Part shown: positions 20,088-27,360 of the stretch, one piece after another
How positions within the stretch are numbered: the first letter of the stretch is position 1
Layout: each line of letters starts with the position of its first letter
Source: HGM04593 sp045630965
GTDB taxonomy: Bacteria > Bacteroidota > Bacteroidia > Bacteroidales > Bacteroidaceae
Length of the DNA: 42,077 bases
Direction: 5' to 3'
NCBI GenBank assembly: GCA_045630965.1
Contig: JAZQTU010000015.1
Location: forward strand, 1-42,077
Notes under the pieces: model-generated
What the model saw: only the letters and a program-made list of their open reading frames with translations
Databases searched by the model: none
Told to the model about the DNA's origin: nothing
Translations under genes and position numbers: made by a program

Positions 20088-20095
20088 TACTTTTG
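20088..20095 (+). promoter_or_regulatory. -7 box of the GHL10 gene
   Basis: TACTTTTG ends only 14 nt before the ATG at 20110, so the leader would be under 10 nt. It also overlaps the TTG-started longer frame, supporting the ATG as start. Confidence 0.45.
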
Positions 20096-20109
20096 TATTG
20101 TTTTTTATC

Positions 20110-21777
20110 ATGATAAAGTTCAGAACCATAATTTTTTCGTTACAGATGTTGCTGTTTCTTGCTATTGTCAAGGCGCAACAGCCTGTTATGCCAAAGTACG
20201 AGTACCGTGCTGTGTGGCTCACTGCTATAGAAAATCTCGATTGGCCGGTAACTCTGGCTGTTTCTCCGTCAAGTGAGCAAATACAAAAGCAGGATCTTGT
20301 TCACATTCTTGACTCCCTACAGAGCATGAATGTCAATACGGTACTGTTGCAGACACGAGTCCGTGGCGACCTTATATACCCCTCATCCCTTGAACCGTTC
20401 TCACATCTTTTTACCGGTGTCGAAGGCAAATCACCCGGTTACGATCCGTTGGCATTTGCCATAGAGGAGTGTCACAGGCGTGGCATGCAGCTTCATGCAT
20501 GGATTGTAACCATGCCATTGGGTAAGGATGAACATGTAAGAATGTTGGGCGGCAAGGCATTGCCAAAGCGCAATCGTTCTATTTGTACACATTACGACGG
20601 GGCATGGTACATGGAACCGGGAAATCCGGCGACATCGGAATATATCGTTTCCATAGTAAAGGATATTGTAGGTAAATATGATGTTGACGGTATACATCTC
20701 GATTATATACGCTACCCCGACAGCAACGACGGTTATCCCGATGCATCCCTTTACCGTAAATATGGCAAGGGACTCTCCCTTGCAGCCTGGCGCAGAAGTA
20801 ATATCACACGTATTGTAAAGGATGTATATACGTGCGTGAAGTCAATGAAACCATGGGTACGTGTCAGTTGTGCAACGTTGGGCAAGTACGATAATCTGAC
20901 GCGTTATAGCTCTTCGGGTTGGGATGCTATGAATACAGGGTTTCAGGATGCGCAACAATGGATGCACGACGGTATTGTTGACATTGTATTCCCCATGCTC
21001 TATTTCAAAGGGAAAAACTTCTATCCATTTGTCCGTGACTGGCAGGAGAACTCCTTTGGACGTCATCTTGTTCCGGGCATCGGAGCGTACCGTCTTTTGC
21101 CCGAATATGGAGGCTGGGACAATGTTGAACTGTTCCGTCAGATAAACACATCACGCAGTGCAGGGACAGCCGGCACAGCATTGTTCCGTACCGCTCATCT
21201 ATTGGGTTGTGCATCAACAGTGTATGAATCCGTTTACCGCACACCGGCACTTGTTCCTCCAATGGAATGGTATGGTACAGCCCCCGCATCGCCAACATCC
21301 CTTCAGTTGTCGGTCGATGCCTCTTCTTTCGTTCTGCAATGGAATGCAGTAGCTTCAACCGATGGTGAACCTGCTATGCGATATAATGTGTACGGCTGTG
21401 CAGGAGACAGTGTGGATGTTGCTAATCCCGAAAACCTTCTTGCGTGTCTTCTTGCCGAGACTTCATATGTGTGGCATCATAGTTCGGCAGGTACTTTTGC
21501 ATTTGCGGTTACAGCAGTTGATGCCTACGGTGTCGAGAGTAATCCTGTGAAGGTTGTCTGTTCCTCGGGAAATGTAGCCGGTAAAGATATTCTACTTCCA
21601 ACCTTTACATCGTGGGGATATAAAATGGAAGTCCTTGATGTTTACGGTCGTAGGCTATATTTTGGAGGGTGTGCAAAACGTGTCGGTGTGAGTGGCTTGC
21701 ATCATGGATGGTATATGCTGAAAGTATATGACCGCCATGGAGCATTGTTTTATTCGCACCCATTCGTCCGTCCATAA
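20110..21777 (+). CDS. GHL10 (DUF187) family glycosyl-hydrolase-like secreted protein
   Basis: A 555-aa exported protein. It has a signal peptide (about residues 1-22, FLAIVKAQ), then a TIM-barrel of the glycosyl-hydrolase-like 10 family (about 28-340): YEYRAVWLTAIENLDWP, the loop VNTVLLQTRVRGDLIYPS, GYDPLAFAIEECHRRGMQLHAW, and GIHLDYIRYPDSN, where the Asp lies in the proposed active site. A fibronectin-III-like domain follows (about 395-480). The last 50 residues (LDVYGRRLYFGG ... LHHGWYMLKVYDRHG) resemble a type IX secretion C-terminal signal or its degenerate relative. GHL10 proteins are thought to act on peptidoglycan-like or other amino-sugar glycans, but the reaction here is unknown. 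The start is the ATG at 20110. A bidirectional terminator overlaps its stop codon. Confidence 0.9.
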   Translation: MIKFRTIIFSLQMLLFLAIVKAQQPVMPKYEYRAVWLTAIENLDWPVTLAVSPSSEQIQKQDLVHILDSLQSMNVNTVLLQTRVRGDLIYPSSLEPFSHLFTGVEGKSPGYDPLAFAIEECHRRGMQLHAWIVTMPLGKDEHVRMLGGKALPKRNRSICTHYDGAWYMEPGNPATSEYIVSIVKDIVGKYDVDGIHLDYIRYPDSNDGYPDASLYRKYGKGLSLAAWRRSNITRIVKDVYTCVKSMKPWVRVSCATLGKYDNLTRYSSSGWDAMNTGFQDAQQWMHDGIVDIVFPMLYFKGKNFYPFVRDWQENSFGRHLVPGIGAYRLLPEYGGWDNVELFRQINTSRSAGTAGTALFRTAHLLGCASTVYESVYRTPALVPPMEWYGTAPASPTSLQLSVDASSFVLQWNAVASTDGEPAMRYNVYGCAGDSVDVANPENLLACLLAETSYVWHHSSAGTFAFAVTAVDAYGVESNPVKVVCSSGNVAGKDILLPTFTSWGYKMEVLDVYGRRLYFGGCAKRVGVSGLHHGWYMLKVYDRHGALFYSHPFVRP

Positions 21778-21803
21778 AAAAAGCGCCCGCGGGCGCCTTT
21801 TTT
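21776..21803. terminator. Bidirectional terminator between GHL10 and mlaD genes
   Basis: A G+C palindrome, gcgcccgcgggcgc (21783-21796), lies between an A-run (21776-21782) and a T-run (21798-21803), so it can end transcripts from both sides. The stop codon of the GHL10 gene (21775-21777) touches it. Confidence 0.85.
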
Positions 21804-21816
21804 GGTAATTTCGTGC

Positions 21817-22719
21817 TTATTTCTCTTTTCCTCCGAATACCGAAAAATGAACATATCTCTTCGGATTCTTTTTCAAATCCTCAAGCAGTGTAGTTGCCGC
21901 CTTGGCAGTGTTGTCCAGTTTGTAGTATAAAGATGGATCGTACAGCAATTTTCCGGCAGTGCCTTCGCCGTTGCTTAATGCTGTAGTAATGTTCTGGATG
22001 TTTGTAAGCGACGCTTCCAACGAACCAATCAACTTGTTGTAGTCAACCTCGCTCAATTGTGATGACATCTTCAGCAGGTCCTCCTCAATCTCTACCAATT
22101 TCCCGGCAGCTGTAGGTATCTCATTGGCGAGAACGTTGTTGAGAAGTTTGGCTGTAGTGCTCAATTCGGCGGTGAGTTCCTCAACATTGTTTACAGAACT
22201 GTTGATTGCCGGGTTTGCAAGTGTGCTGTTGAGCGATACAAGTATTGAATCAAGCTTCGGTAGCATGGCGCTTATCTTCGGCAACATTTCTGAAGCCTCG
22301 TCCATTGCACCGGTGTTCATGCGTCCGCCTATAGTGTCTCCAGGCTGTACAATGGTAGCGCTGTTTCCCAGCGCCAAGCTAATTGTACTGCTTCCCAACA
22401 ATTTTGTGTTTATGAGTGCAACCGAGCCTTCTGGCAACTGGATGTTGCTGTCAAGAGTCATCTCTACGGTAATCTCATCGGGGTTCTTGTAGTCGTATAC
22501 GATATTGCTTACATGCCCCACCTTGTAACCGTTTATGAATACAGGGCTTGCATTGACAATCTCTCCGATGTTGCCGAACTTGACATAATATTTCTCACCG
22601 TTGCTGAATACATTTATTCCCTTGAAAAAGTTTATCAGCAGGTAAATTATCAGTATGGCAAGTATGCCAAGCACGCCAATCCATAATTCGCGTGAGAATG
22701 TACTTTTTTTCTTTTCCAT
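21817..22719 (-). CDS. MlaD/MCE-domain lipid-transport protein
   Basis: A 300-aa inner-membrane-anchored protein of the MCE family, which binds lipids and moves them between inner and outer membrane together with an ABC transporter. One N-terminal helix (about residues 10-32, LWIGVLGILAILIIYLLINF) is followed by the MCE domain (about 38-115: YYVKFGNIGEIVNASPVFING ... INTKLLGSSTISLALG), then a long helical region (about 140-275) as in Mla/PqiB-type proteins. No mlaE, mlaF or other Mla gene is in the window, so its partners lie elsewhere. The ATG overlaps the stop codon of the amidase gene by one base (TAATG), so the two are translated together; this amidase-MCE pair is, as I recall, common in Bacteroidales. 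Confidence 0.93.
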   Translation of the reverse strand: MEKKKSTFSRELWIGVLGILAILIIYLLINFFKGINVFSNGEKYYVKFGNIGEIVNASPVFINGYKVGHVSNIVYDYKNPDEITVEMTLDSNIQLPEGSVALINTKLLGSSTISLALGNSATIVQPGDTIGGRMNTGAMDEASEMLPKISAMLPKLDSILVSLNSTLANPAINSSVNNVEELTAELSTTAKLLNNVLANEIPTAAGKLVEIEEDLLKMSSQLSEVDYNKLIGSLEASLTNIQNITTALSNGEGTAGKLLYDPSLYYKLDNTAKAATTLLEDLKKNPKRYVHFSVFGGKEK

Positions 22720-23855
22720 TATTTCTGTTTTTGATAGATTCTTATTGCCTCTTGTGTATTTGTCTTCTTTCCGTCAATGAATGCAACGATGAATGCCTCC
22801 TTGAACTTTGCGGATATCTCCTTCTTGATTTCCAATATCTCCTCGTAGCTTGCGCTTTCGCCATACGTGTATTTGTACATGCCATTCTCGCTGTAGTATG
22901 TTGCATTCAAACCCTGCAGTCTTCTGTCGTTCTTGTCAAGTTTGTTTGCCGACGCAAGGATCTGCACTTTGAATACAGGCATGCCTGCAACAGCCTTTTT
23001 CTCTTCCTTTTTGCTCTCTACTTCAGCCTTTACAGCCGGCTTTTCATCGCACTCCTTTTCCTTGGCTTTTCCGTATGTTTCATAATATCTCGAAAAGCCT
23101 TCGAATATACCTTTTGCGAGCTTTTTCTGGCCCTCTTTCGATGATATCACATTTTCATCGTTGCTGTTGGTGATGAAACCCAGTTCCACAAGAATGCTCG
23201 GCATGACGGTTCTGTGCAACACAAGGAAACCGGCCGATGAAACACCCCTGTTGTTCAGTTTGGTGTTCTTTACCATACCATTCTGTACCAGTTGTGCAAT
23301 CTCCGCGCTCAGCTCCATGTCGTGGTTTCTTATAAGCTCGAAAATTATATAGCTCTCGCTTGAACGAGGGTCAAATCCCTTATAAATGTCCTCGAAATTG
23401 TCCTCGGAGAGAATTACCTCATTCTCGTACATAGCAGCAGCCTTTGCCTCTACGCTGCTTCCTGCGCCCAAGGTGAATGTCTCACATCCATTTGCTGTTT
23501 TGGACTTCGCCGCGTTTGAGTGTATTGATATGAACAGGTCTGCATTTGCATTGTTGGCAATGTCAGCGCGCTGTACAAGTGGAATCTTTACATCGGTGGT
23601 GCGGGTGAAAATCACCTTCACTTCGGGGTGTTTTTCATCAATCATCGATGCGAGCAGTTTTGAGACACTCATGTTTATATCCTTCTCCTTGCTCTTTCGT
23701 CCGAGTGCTCCGGGGTCTACACCGCCATGTCCAGGGTCAATGACTACAGTGAACGGCTTCTTCTTGCCTTTTTTCTGTGCATGTACCTGTGTTACTGCCA
23801 ATGTGAATATCAGAGTCAGTGTCAGTAACCGTGTAAGAAATAGCCTTGTGTTCAT
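22719..23855 (-). CDS. N-acetylmuramoyl-L-alanine amidase (Amidase_3) with SPOR-like C-terminus
   Basis: A 378-aa periplasmic zinc amidase that cuts the bond between MurNAc and the stem peptide, usually for cell separation. It has a signal peptide (about 1-26, ending VTQVHA), the catalytic domain (about 34-260) with VVIDPGHGGVDPGALG (zinc His43), SIHSNAA and VELGFITN with the catalytic Glu, a Lys/Glu-rich linker, and a C-terminal domain of about 75 residues starting PVFKVQILAS that looks like a SPOR fold, which binds denuded septal peptidoglycan. The start is the ATG at 23855 (MNTRLFLTR), just before the signal peptide; the longer frame reads through a promoter. It is the first gene of a two-gene operon with mlaD. 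Confidence 0.93.
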   Translation of the reverse strand: MNTRLFLTRLLTLTLIFTLAVTQVHAQKKGKKKPFTVVIDPGHGGVDPGALGRKSKEKDINMSVSKLLASMIDEKHPEVKVIFTRTTDVKIPLVQRADIANNANADLFISIHSNAAKSKTANGCETFTLGAGSSVEAKAAAMYENEVILSEDNFEDIYKGFDPRSSESYIIFELIRNHDMELSAEIAQLVQNGMVKNTKLNNRGVSSAGFLVLHRTVMPSILVELGFITNSNDENVISSKEGQKKLAKGIFEGFSRYYETYGKAKEKECDEKPAVKAEVESKKEEKKAVAGMPVFKVQILASANKLDKNDRRLQGLNATYYSENGMYKYTYGESASYEEILEIKKEISAKFKEAFIVAFIDGKKTNTQEAIRIYQKQK

Positions 23856-23886
23856 GTAGGATGTTGTCTCTTCGTGTAATATTTTA

Positions 23887-23894
23887 CAAAAGTA
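23887..23894 (-). promoter_or_regulatory. -7 box of the amidase-mlaD operon
   Basis: TACTTTTG on the minus strand, about 31 nt before the ATG at 23855. It lies within the longer frame and argues for the downstream start. Confidence 0.5.
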
Positions 23895-23967
23895 CTCCAA
23901 TTTATTGTAAACCCCTTTATTTTGTTTGAAAATCTCTCTTAATGTGGCGAAAATCATCATTTTTTTG

Positions 23968-23975
23968 TATTTTCG
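23968..23975 (+). promoter_or_regulatory. -7 box of the glucanotransferase gene
   Basis: TATTTTCG followed by C, 19 nt before the ATG at 23995, a TAnnTTcG variant. No -33 TTTG at proper spacing. Confidence 0.4.
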
Positions 23976-23994
23976 CAAGGTTTATGAAAAACAT

Positions 23995-26694
23995 ATGAAA
24001 ATGCAATTTCTCGAATTCAATATAAAATACGAAGTGACTGACAATTCAGTCATGTATCTTGTCTATCATCTTGATGATAACGGCAATATTACCAACGGAG
24101 CATTGTCTTTGCGTGAGGTACAGCCGGGATGGTGGCAGGGAACACTTGAGGTAAGCGAAGACTATGCCAATATCGTATATGGCTACGAACTGTTGTCTGG
24201 TGACAGGGTTGTTGCAAACGAGTGGGCCGGTACACCGCACACACTCCGTTTCAACTGTATAAACCGCAACTATATTGTCTATGACATGTGGCTCAACTCG
24301 CCAATCGGTTATTACACACATACCAACCTTTTTCGTTTCTTCAGTAATAAAGGGCTTGCACTTGATGAACCAAGTATCAATTGGTATAACCGCAGTGTTA
24401 CATTCTCGCTCTATGTGACAGGCCTCAGCAAGGATGAGCGTCTGCATCTTGTCGGTGAATCCGACGTTCTTGGCAACTGGGACCCTTGTAAGGCGCTTCC
24501 CATGCAGCAGCGCGTGCCTAATCGCTGGAGCGTAACATTCGATGTCGCAAAATTGTGGAGCGGCTCTTTACGCTATAAATTTATAGCTGTTGATAGTGAA
24601 GGCAATGTGCGTTGGGAAGAGGGCGAGAACCGCCATATACTGCTTCCCGATTTTGAGCCGGCGACAAACTATTTCTATCAGCTCGATGAACTCCATTTGC
24701 CATGTGATAAACTGCGCGTGGCAGGTACGGTCATACCTCTTTTCTCAATGCGTTCGGCTCACGGGTGGGGTATTGGTGATTTCGGCGATATAAAACTTAT
24801 GGCAGACTGGCTCTCATCGACAGGTCAGAACATTCTGCAGCTGTTGCCGGTCAATGACACCACTGTCTGCGGCGGCAATGAGGATTCCTATCCCTACAAT
24901 TGCGTTTCAGTCTATGCTTTGAATCCTATTTATGCCGACATTTCACAGTTGCCGGCATTGAGCAGCAACAAACGCAATGCATGGTATAGCAAGGAGAGTG
25001 CAGCGTTGAATGCGCTCGAAGCGGTCAACTACGCAAAGGTATACATGCTCAAGATTGGTTATCTTCGCGAGCTCTTTGACGAAAACGGTCCTGAAATTCT
25101 TGCAAGTGACGGCTATAAGGCTTTTGAAACAGAACAGGAACAGTGGCTCAAGCCATACACGATATTCCGCTTCCTGTCGGCACGTCTGCACTGCAATATA
25201 CATGATTGGGGTGAATACTCACGCTACAGCGCGGATACATGGGAAATGGTTGTTGCGGAATACCCCGATGCTGTACGTGAGACACGTTTCTACAGCTATG
25301 TACAATATATACTCTATACACAATTGAGCGAAGCGCATCAATATGCCAATTCCTGTGGTGTGGCACTCAAGGGTGATATCCCCATTGGTGTTGCTCCAAA
25401 CGGAGTCGATGTCTGGTGTGACAGCGAGCAGTTCAATCTCTCTGTTTCGGCAGGGGCTCCTCCCGACATGTTCTCTGCAGATGGACAGAACTGGGGCTTC
25501 CCTACATACAATTGGCAGGTGATGGCAAGTGACGGTTATGCATGGTGGCGTCGCCGTCTGCAGTACATGTCACACTTCTTTGATGCCTACCGCATAGATC
25601 ATATATTGGGATTCTTCCGAATCTGGGAAATCCCGCGTACAGTTCAAAGCGGTCTGTTGGGTAGTTTTTCTCCAAACATACCATTGAGCAGAGATGAAAT
25701 TGTTGGTTACGGTTTTCCGTTTGACAAGGAACTTCATACAGTACCGTATATCGACGATGCTTTGCTCAAGGAACTTTTCCCCCGCAGGGTAAAGCAGGTA
25801 AAAGAAGCATTCCTTGATGAAAAGCCGGGTGGCAGATACAATTTCAAGCAGGAACTGGAGAACGCAAACCTGTTGGCATATTATATCTATGAACGTACAC
25901 CAAAATTGCCACAGGCAATGAAGGATGCATTGTTGCGTCTTTACGGCAGTGTGCTTTTCATGAACGACCTGCACGAAGATGACAAGCTCGTTCCGCGCAT
26001 CCTCGGTAGTGATACAGCAGCCTATCTGCAATTGTCACAGGAGGAACGAATCGCGTACGACCGTCTTTATGAAGATTACTATTATAACCGCCATACAATG
26101 TTCTGGTATCGCGAAGGCATGCGCAAGCTTGCCCCATTGTTGGAATCAACGACAATGACAGCGTGTGGCGAGGATCTTGGAATGATACCGGCATGCGTGC
26201 CATGGGTAATGAAAAATCTTCAGGTGCTTTCGCTTGAAATACAGCGTATGCCAAAACTGTTTGGTGAAACATTCGCCAACACGGCGCGTTATCCCTATCT
26301 GTCGGTGGCAACCCCCTCAACTCACGATATGAGTACTCTGCGTGGCTGGTGGCGTGAGGATAGCGCCCTTTCGCAGCAGTTCTATAATAATGTGCTTGGC
26401 TTTGACGGTGTAGCTCCAATAGAGATGGACGGTCGGGTAGCGCACGCAGTGCTCATGCAGCACCTCTCTTCACCTTCGGCATTTGCTCTCTTTGCATGGC
26501 AGGACTGGATGGCTATGGACGAGCGTCTTCGTTTCCATGACTCCGACGGCGAACGCATCAACGTTCCGTCTAACCGCGACCATGTGTGGAACTACCGTAT
26601 GCACATATCAATAGAACAACTCATGGAAGAACGCGCCTTCAACGAGGAGGTACGTCGTATGATAGCAGAAACAAACAGAATTGTAAACAAGTGA
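23995..26694 (+). CDS. malQ: 4-alpha-glucanotransferase, DPE2 type with tandem CBM20
   Basis: An 899-aa cytoplasmic enzyme that moves glucan chains between maltose/maltodextrins and longer acceptors. The layout is that of the plant DPE2-like group: two N-terminal starch-binding CBM20 domains (about 1-115 and 130-235; the second has RLHLVGESDVLGNWDP and LRYKFIAVDSEGNVRWEEG), then the GH77 barrel (about 245-895). Catalytic landmarks are seen: AYRIDHILGFFRIWEIP with the nucleophile Asp, TACGEDLGMIP with the acid/base Glu, and ATPSTHDMSTLRGWW with the third Asp. There is no signal peptide. The start is the ATG at 23995 (MKMQFLEF); ATG at 24001 is equally possible. It is followed after 4 nt by an FNT-like gene. 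It would handle maltodextrins or glycogen inside the cell. Confidence 0.95.
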   Translation: MKMQFLEFNIKYEVTDNSVMYLVYHLDDNGNITNGALSLREVQPGWWQGTLEVSEDYANIVYGYELLSGDRVVANEWAGTPHTLRFNCINRNYIVYDMWLNSPIGYYTHTNLFRFFSNKGLALDEPSINWYNRSVTFSLYVTGLSKDERLHLVGESDVLGNWDPCKALPMQQRVPNRWSVTFDVAKLWSGSLRYKFIAVDSEGNVRWEEGENRHILLPDFEPATNYFYQLDELHLPCDKLRVAGTVIPLFSMRSAHGWGIGDFGDIKLMADWLSSTGQNILQLLPVNDTTVCGGNEDSYPYNCVSVYALNPIYADISQLPALSSNKRNAWYSKESAALNALEAVNYAKVYMLKIGYLRELFDENGPEILASDGYKAFETEQEQWLKPYTIFRFLSARLHCNIHDWGEYSRYSADTWEMVVAEYPDAVRETRFYSYVQYILYTQLSEAHQYANSCGVALKGDIPIGVAPNGVDVWCDSEQFNLSVSAGAPPDMFSADGQNWGFPTYNWQVMASDGYAWWRRRLQYMSHFFDAYRIDHILGFFRIWEIPRTVQSGLLGSFSPNIPLSRDEIVGYGFPFDKELHTVPYIDDALLKELFPRRVKQVKEAFLDEKPGGRYNFKQELENANLLAYYIYERTPKLPQAMKDALLRLYGSVLFMNDLHEDDKLVPRILGSDTAAYLQLSQEERIAYDRLYEDYYYNRHTMFWYREGMRKLAPLLESTTMTACGEDLGMIPACVPWVMKNLQVLSLEIQRMPKLFGETFANTARYPYLSVATPSTHDMSTLRGWWREDSALSQQFYNNVLGFDGVAPIEMDGRVAHAVLMQHLSSPSAFALFAWQDWMAMDERLRFHDSDGERINVPSNRDHVWNYRMHISIEQLMEERAFNEEVRRMIAETNRIVNK

Positions 26695-26698
26695 TAAT

Positions 26699-27319
26699 AT
26701 GAAGAATATATTTCGTTCATCAGTACTTTCGGGCATCGCAGTCGGTATTGCCGGCTGGGGATATCTTGCCTTTCCTAATATTATTGGTGCTGTGCTCTTC
26801 TCATTTGGCCTTTTGACAGTAGTGCATTATAAATTGAAACTCTATACAGGAACAGCCGGTTTTGTGCAGTTGCGACACGATGACGGCAGCAGCCGTTGGC
26901 TGAAAGCCATTGGCGAACTGCTGTTCGTGCTTTTCGGTAACATCGTAGGTTGTATGTTGGTGTCATTGCTCACCCGTATGTCACCTATGGATCTTGGTGC
27001 ATCGGCGCAGACAATCCTCGAAGGTCGTCTTGCAATAGGCCCTTTGCGTGCCGGTCTGCTTGCAATAGGTTGCGGTTTCATCATGACAACGGTTGTCACC
27101 TTTGCACGTGAGGGCAAGCCATTGGCATTGCTGTTCGGTGTACCCTTGTTCATCAACTGCGGTTTTCCTCACTGTCTTGCCGACGCTTTCTACTACATGA
27201 CAGTGCCTGTCTCTTATACCGGTGCTCATCTTGCGCAGCTGGCAATTCTTTATCCCTCCTTGGTAGTCGGAAATTTTATAGGTTGTAATCTATACCGATT
27301 TATAGGACCAAAAAATTAA
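26699..27319 (+). CDS. Formate/nitrite-transporter-like membrane protein (short FNT)
   Basis: A 206-aa, very hydrophobic protein with about six membrane helices. GIAVGIAGWGYLAF, GAVLFSFGLLTVVHYKLKLYTG, GELLFVLFGNIVGCML and CGFPHCLADAFYYM follow the order of motifs of the formate/nitrite transporter family, including the re-entrant loop region and the late Gly-Phe-x-His; the protein is shorter than usual FNT channels (about 260-290 residues). It is therefore either a compact FNT or a diverged relative; the transported anion is unknown. Its ATG lies 4 nt after the stop codon of the glucanotransferase gene, so the two are translated from one mRNA. A strong bidirectional terminator follows. Confidence 0.75.
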   Translation: MKNIFRSSVLSGIAVGIAGWGYLAFPNIIGAVLFSFGLLTVVHYKLKLYTGTAGFVQLRHDDGSSRWLKAIGELLFVLFGNIVGCMLVSLLTRMSPMDLGASAQTILEGRLAIGPLRAGLLAIGCGFIMTTVVTFAREGKPLALLFGVPLFINCGFPHCLADAFYYMTVPVSYTGAHLAQLAILYPSLVVGNFIGCNLYRFIGPKN

Positions 27320-27360
27320 CAACAAAAAAGGCAACTCAGCGAGTTGCCTTTTTTGTTGTT
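27318..27360. terminator. Bidirectional 20-bp hairpin terminator
   Basis: A perfect 20-bp stem (27318-27337 with 27341-27360) with loop AGC, flanked inside the stem by A- and T-runs. It contains the stop of the FNT-like gene and the edge of the stop of the M60 gene, so it ends transcripts from both sides. Confidence 0.9.
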
